Assembly (NCBI RefSeq): GCF_001650715.1
Contig: NZ_LWQT01000131.1
Location: forward strand, 1 to 64,000
Length of the DNA stretch: 64,000 nt
Direction of reading: 5' to 3'
From: Paramagnetospirillum marisnigri
GTDB taxonomy: Bacteria > Pseudomonadota > Alphaproteobacteria > Rhodospirillales > Magnetospirillaceae
Shown: in pieces, positions 62,839-64,000 of the stretch
Layout of the letters: each line of letters opens with the position of its first letter
How positions within the stretch are numbered: the first letter of the stretch is position 1
The notes under the pieces: generated by a model
Database searches by the model: none
What the model saw: the letters and a program-made list of their open reading frames with translations, nothing else
What the model was told of the DNA's origin: nothing
Position numbers and translations under genes: made by a program

Positions 62839-64000
62839 ATGACGTTCACCGTTGCCATTATCGGCCGCCCCAATGTGGGCAAGTCCACCCTGTTCAATCG
62901 CCTGGTGGGGCGCAAGCTGGCCATCGTCCATGACCAGCCCGGCGTCACCCGTGACCGCCGCGAGGGCCGCGCCACCCTGATGGGCATGGAGTTCCGGGTG
63001 GTGGACACCGCCGGATTCGAGGACGACGGCGGTGATTCCGTCGAGGCCCGCATGCGCCGCCAGACCGATCAGGCGGTGACCGCCGCCGATGTGGCCCTGC
63101 TGCTGATCGACGCGCGGGCCGGAGTGACGCCGTTGGACCGTCATTTCGCCGATTATCTCCGCCGCCTGCCGACACCGGTGATTCTGGTGGCCAATAAATG
63201 CGAGGGCAAGGCCGGGGCTCCTGGTCTGTACGAGGCCTATGGCCTGGGCATGGGCGAGCCGGTGCCGGTCTCGGCCGAGCATGGCGAGGGCATGTACGAG
63301 TTGTTCGAGGCGCTGATGCCCCATGCCAAGGCGGCGGGCGCGCTGGACGACGAAGACGAGGACGAGGACGATTTCGCCCCGCCCGGCGATGAAGAGGCCG
63401 AGGACGCCGAGCCCGATCCCGGCCGCCCGCTCACCATGGTCATCGTCGGCCGTCCCAATGTGGGCAAGTCCACCCTGGGCAACCAGTTGCTGGGCCAGGA
63501 CCGCCTGCTGACCGGCCCCGAGGCCGGTCTGACCCGCGACGCCATCGCGGTGGAATGGGAGCACAAGGGCCGCCGCCTCAAGCTGGTGGACACCGCCGGT
63601 CTGCGCAAGAAGGCCCAGATCAGCGACGCCATCGAGAAGCTCTCGGTGGGCAATACCATCGAATCCATCCGCATGTCGGAAGTGGTGGTGCTGGTGATGG
63701 ACGCCGCCGCCATCCTGGACAAGCAGGACCTGACCATCGCCCGGCTGGTGGTGGACGAGGGCCGCGCCCTGGTCATCGCCATCAACAAGTGGGACATGGT
63801 GGACGATCCCCAGACGGCGCTGAAGCGCTTGCGCGACCGGTTGGAAACCTCGCTGCCCCAGGCCAAGGGCGTCACCACCGTCACCCTGTCGGCCCTGACC
63901 GGGCGCGGCGTCGACCGGCTGATCGACGCGGTGCTGGAGACCTGGGACACCTGGAACCGCCGCATTCCCACAGCAGGGCTCAATCGCTGGCTGGAAGAGG
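62839..64000 (+). CDS. der: Ribosome biogenesis GTPase Der (cut by window end)
   Basis: Der (EngA) is a double-GTPase needed for 50S ribosomal subunit assembly. The visible 387 residues contain both G domains: GRPNVGKST at about 9-17 and again at about 210-218, with DTAGFE, DTAGLR, NKCE-type and NKWD motifs. A very acidic linker (about 168-198, rich in Asp and Glu) joins the two domains. The C-terminal KH-like domain lies past the edge. The ATG at 62839 gives [15 protein letters not shown]. Confidence 0.96.
   Translation, partial: MTFTVAIIGRPNVGKSTLFNRLVGRKLAIVHDQPGVTRDRREGRATLMGMEFRVVDTAGFEDDGGDSVEARMRRQTDQAVTAADVALLLIDARAGVTPLDRHFADYLRRLPTPVILVANKCEGKAGAPGLYEAYGLGMGEPVPVSAEHGEGMYELFEALMPHAKAAGALDDEDEDEDDFAPPGDEEAEDAEPDPGRPLTMVIVGRPNVGKSTLGNQLLGQDRLLTGPEAGLTRDAIAVEWEHKGRRLKLVDTAGLRKKAQISDAIEKLSVGNTIESIRMSEVVVLVMDAAAILDKQDLTIARLVVDEGRALVIAINKWDMVDDPQTALKRLRDRLETSLPQAKGVTTVTLSALTGRGVDRLIDAVLETWDTWNRRIPTAGLNRWLEE

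Overview
The window is a dense, high-GC bacterial chromosome segment with about 65 protein genes, no rRNA or tRNA gene that I can see, no CRISPR array and no recognisable insertion sequence. The gene content (NDUFA12-type complex I protein, DUF2155 protein, Aat, B12-dependent ribonucleotide reductase, ComEC without a nuclease domain, Rrf2/NsrR-like regulator, bacteriohemerythrin, many GGDEF and receiver proteins) points to an alphaproteobacterium of the Rhodospirillales. Magnetospirillum or a close relative is my best guess; no magnetosome gene is present to prove it.

Layout. 1-4.5 kb: end of an acetate symporter gene with a strong terminator, uppP, a two-receiver diguanylate cyclase, mobB and a NarL-type regulator. 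4.5-7.6 kb: a MacA/MacB-like export operon (adaptor, permease, ATPase) interrupted by a cluster of GC palindromes. 7.7-13.2 kb: a complete biotin locus, bioF-bioH-bioC-bioD-bioA with overlapping or nearly overlapping ends, divergent from bioB. 13.3-16.4 kb: paaK, a 3-oxoadipyl-CoA-type thiolase and paaI behind a 26-bp operator-like palindrome. 16.5-19.4 kb: a membrane diguanylate cyclase, a Rid protein, a DUF1127 protein and an orphan solute-binding protein. 19.5-26.8 kb: nrdJ with two NrdR-box-like sites upstream, then NDUFA12, two tandem mlaD genes, a DUF2155 protein, an SDR enzyme and aat.

26.8-35.4 kb: bacteriohemerythrin with a clear sigma70 promoter, a pair of long hairpin repeats, nadV, a GT39-like membrane protein, a second orphan binding protein, a MaoC-modD pair, an M16 peptidase and thrC. 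35.4-40 kb: phasin-like, STAS, cyclic-nucleotide-binding and other small proteins, gltA and gltX. 40-48.2 kb: comEC, a gate-domain transporter, dadA, nnrD/E, a small lipoprotein and malonyl-CoA decarboxylase. 48.3-54.5 kb: orphan ParA, CopD-like protein, Nudix hydrolase, an SpmA/SpmB-like fusion, lrgAB, a pseudo-receiver protein and an NsrR-like regulator. 54.6-64 kb: a hybrid histidine kinase behind a perfect FNR/FixK half-site pair, an unrecognised proline-rich-linker protein, a crotonase, pyrE, a SemiSWEET, and the conserved yfgM-like/bamB/der run, der being cut by the window edge.

Most genes are ordinary housekeeping or metabolic ones. The signals most worth following are in the non-coding DNA (covarying hairpin pair at 27.3-27.5 kb, paa operator, NrdR boxes, FNR/FixK site, GC palindrome family) and in signalling proteins whose receiver domains have lost the phosphorylation site.
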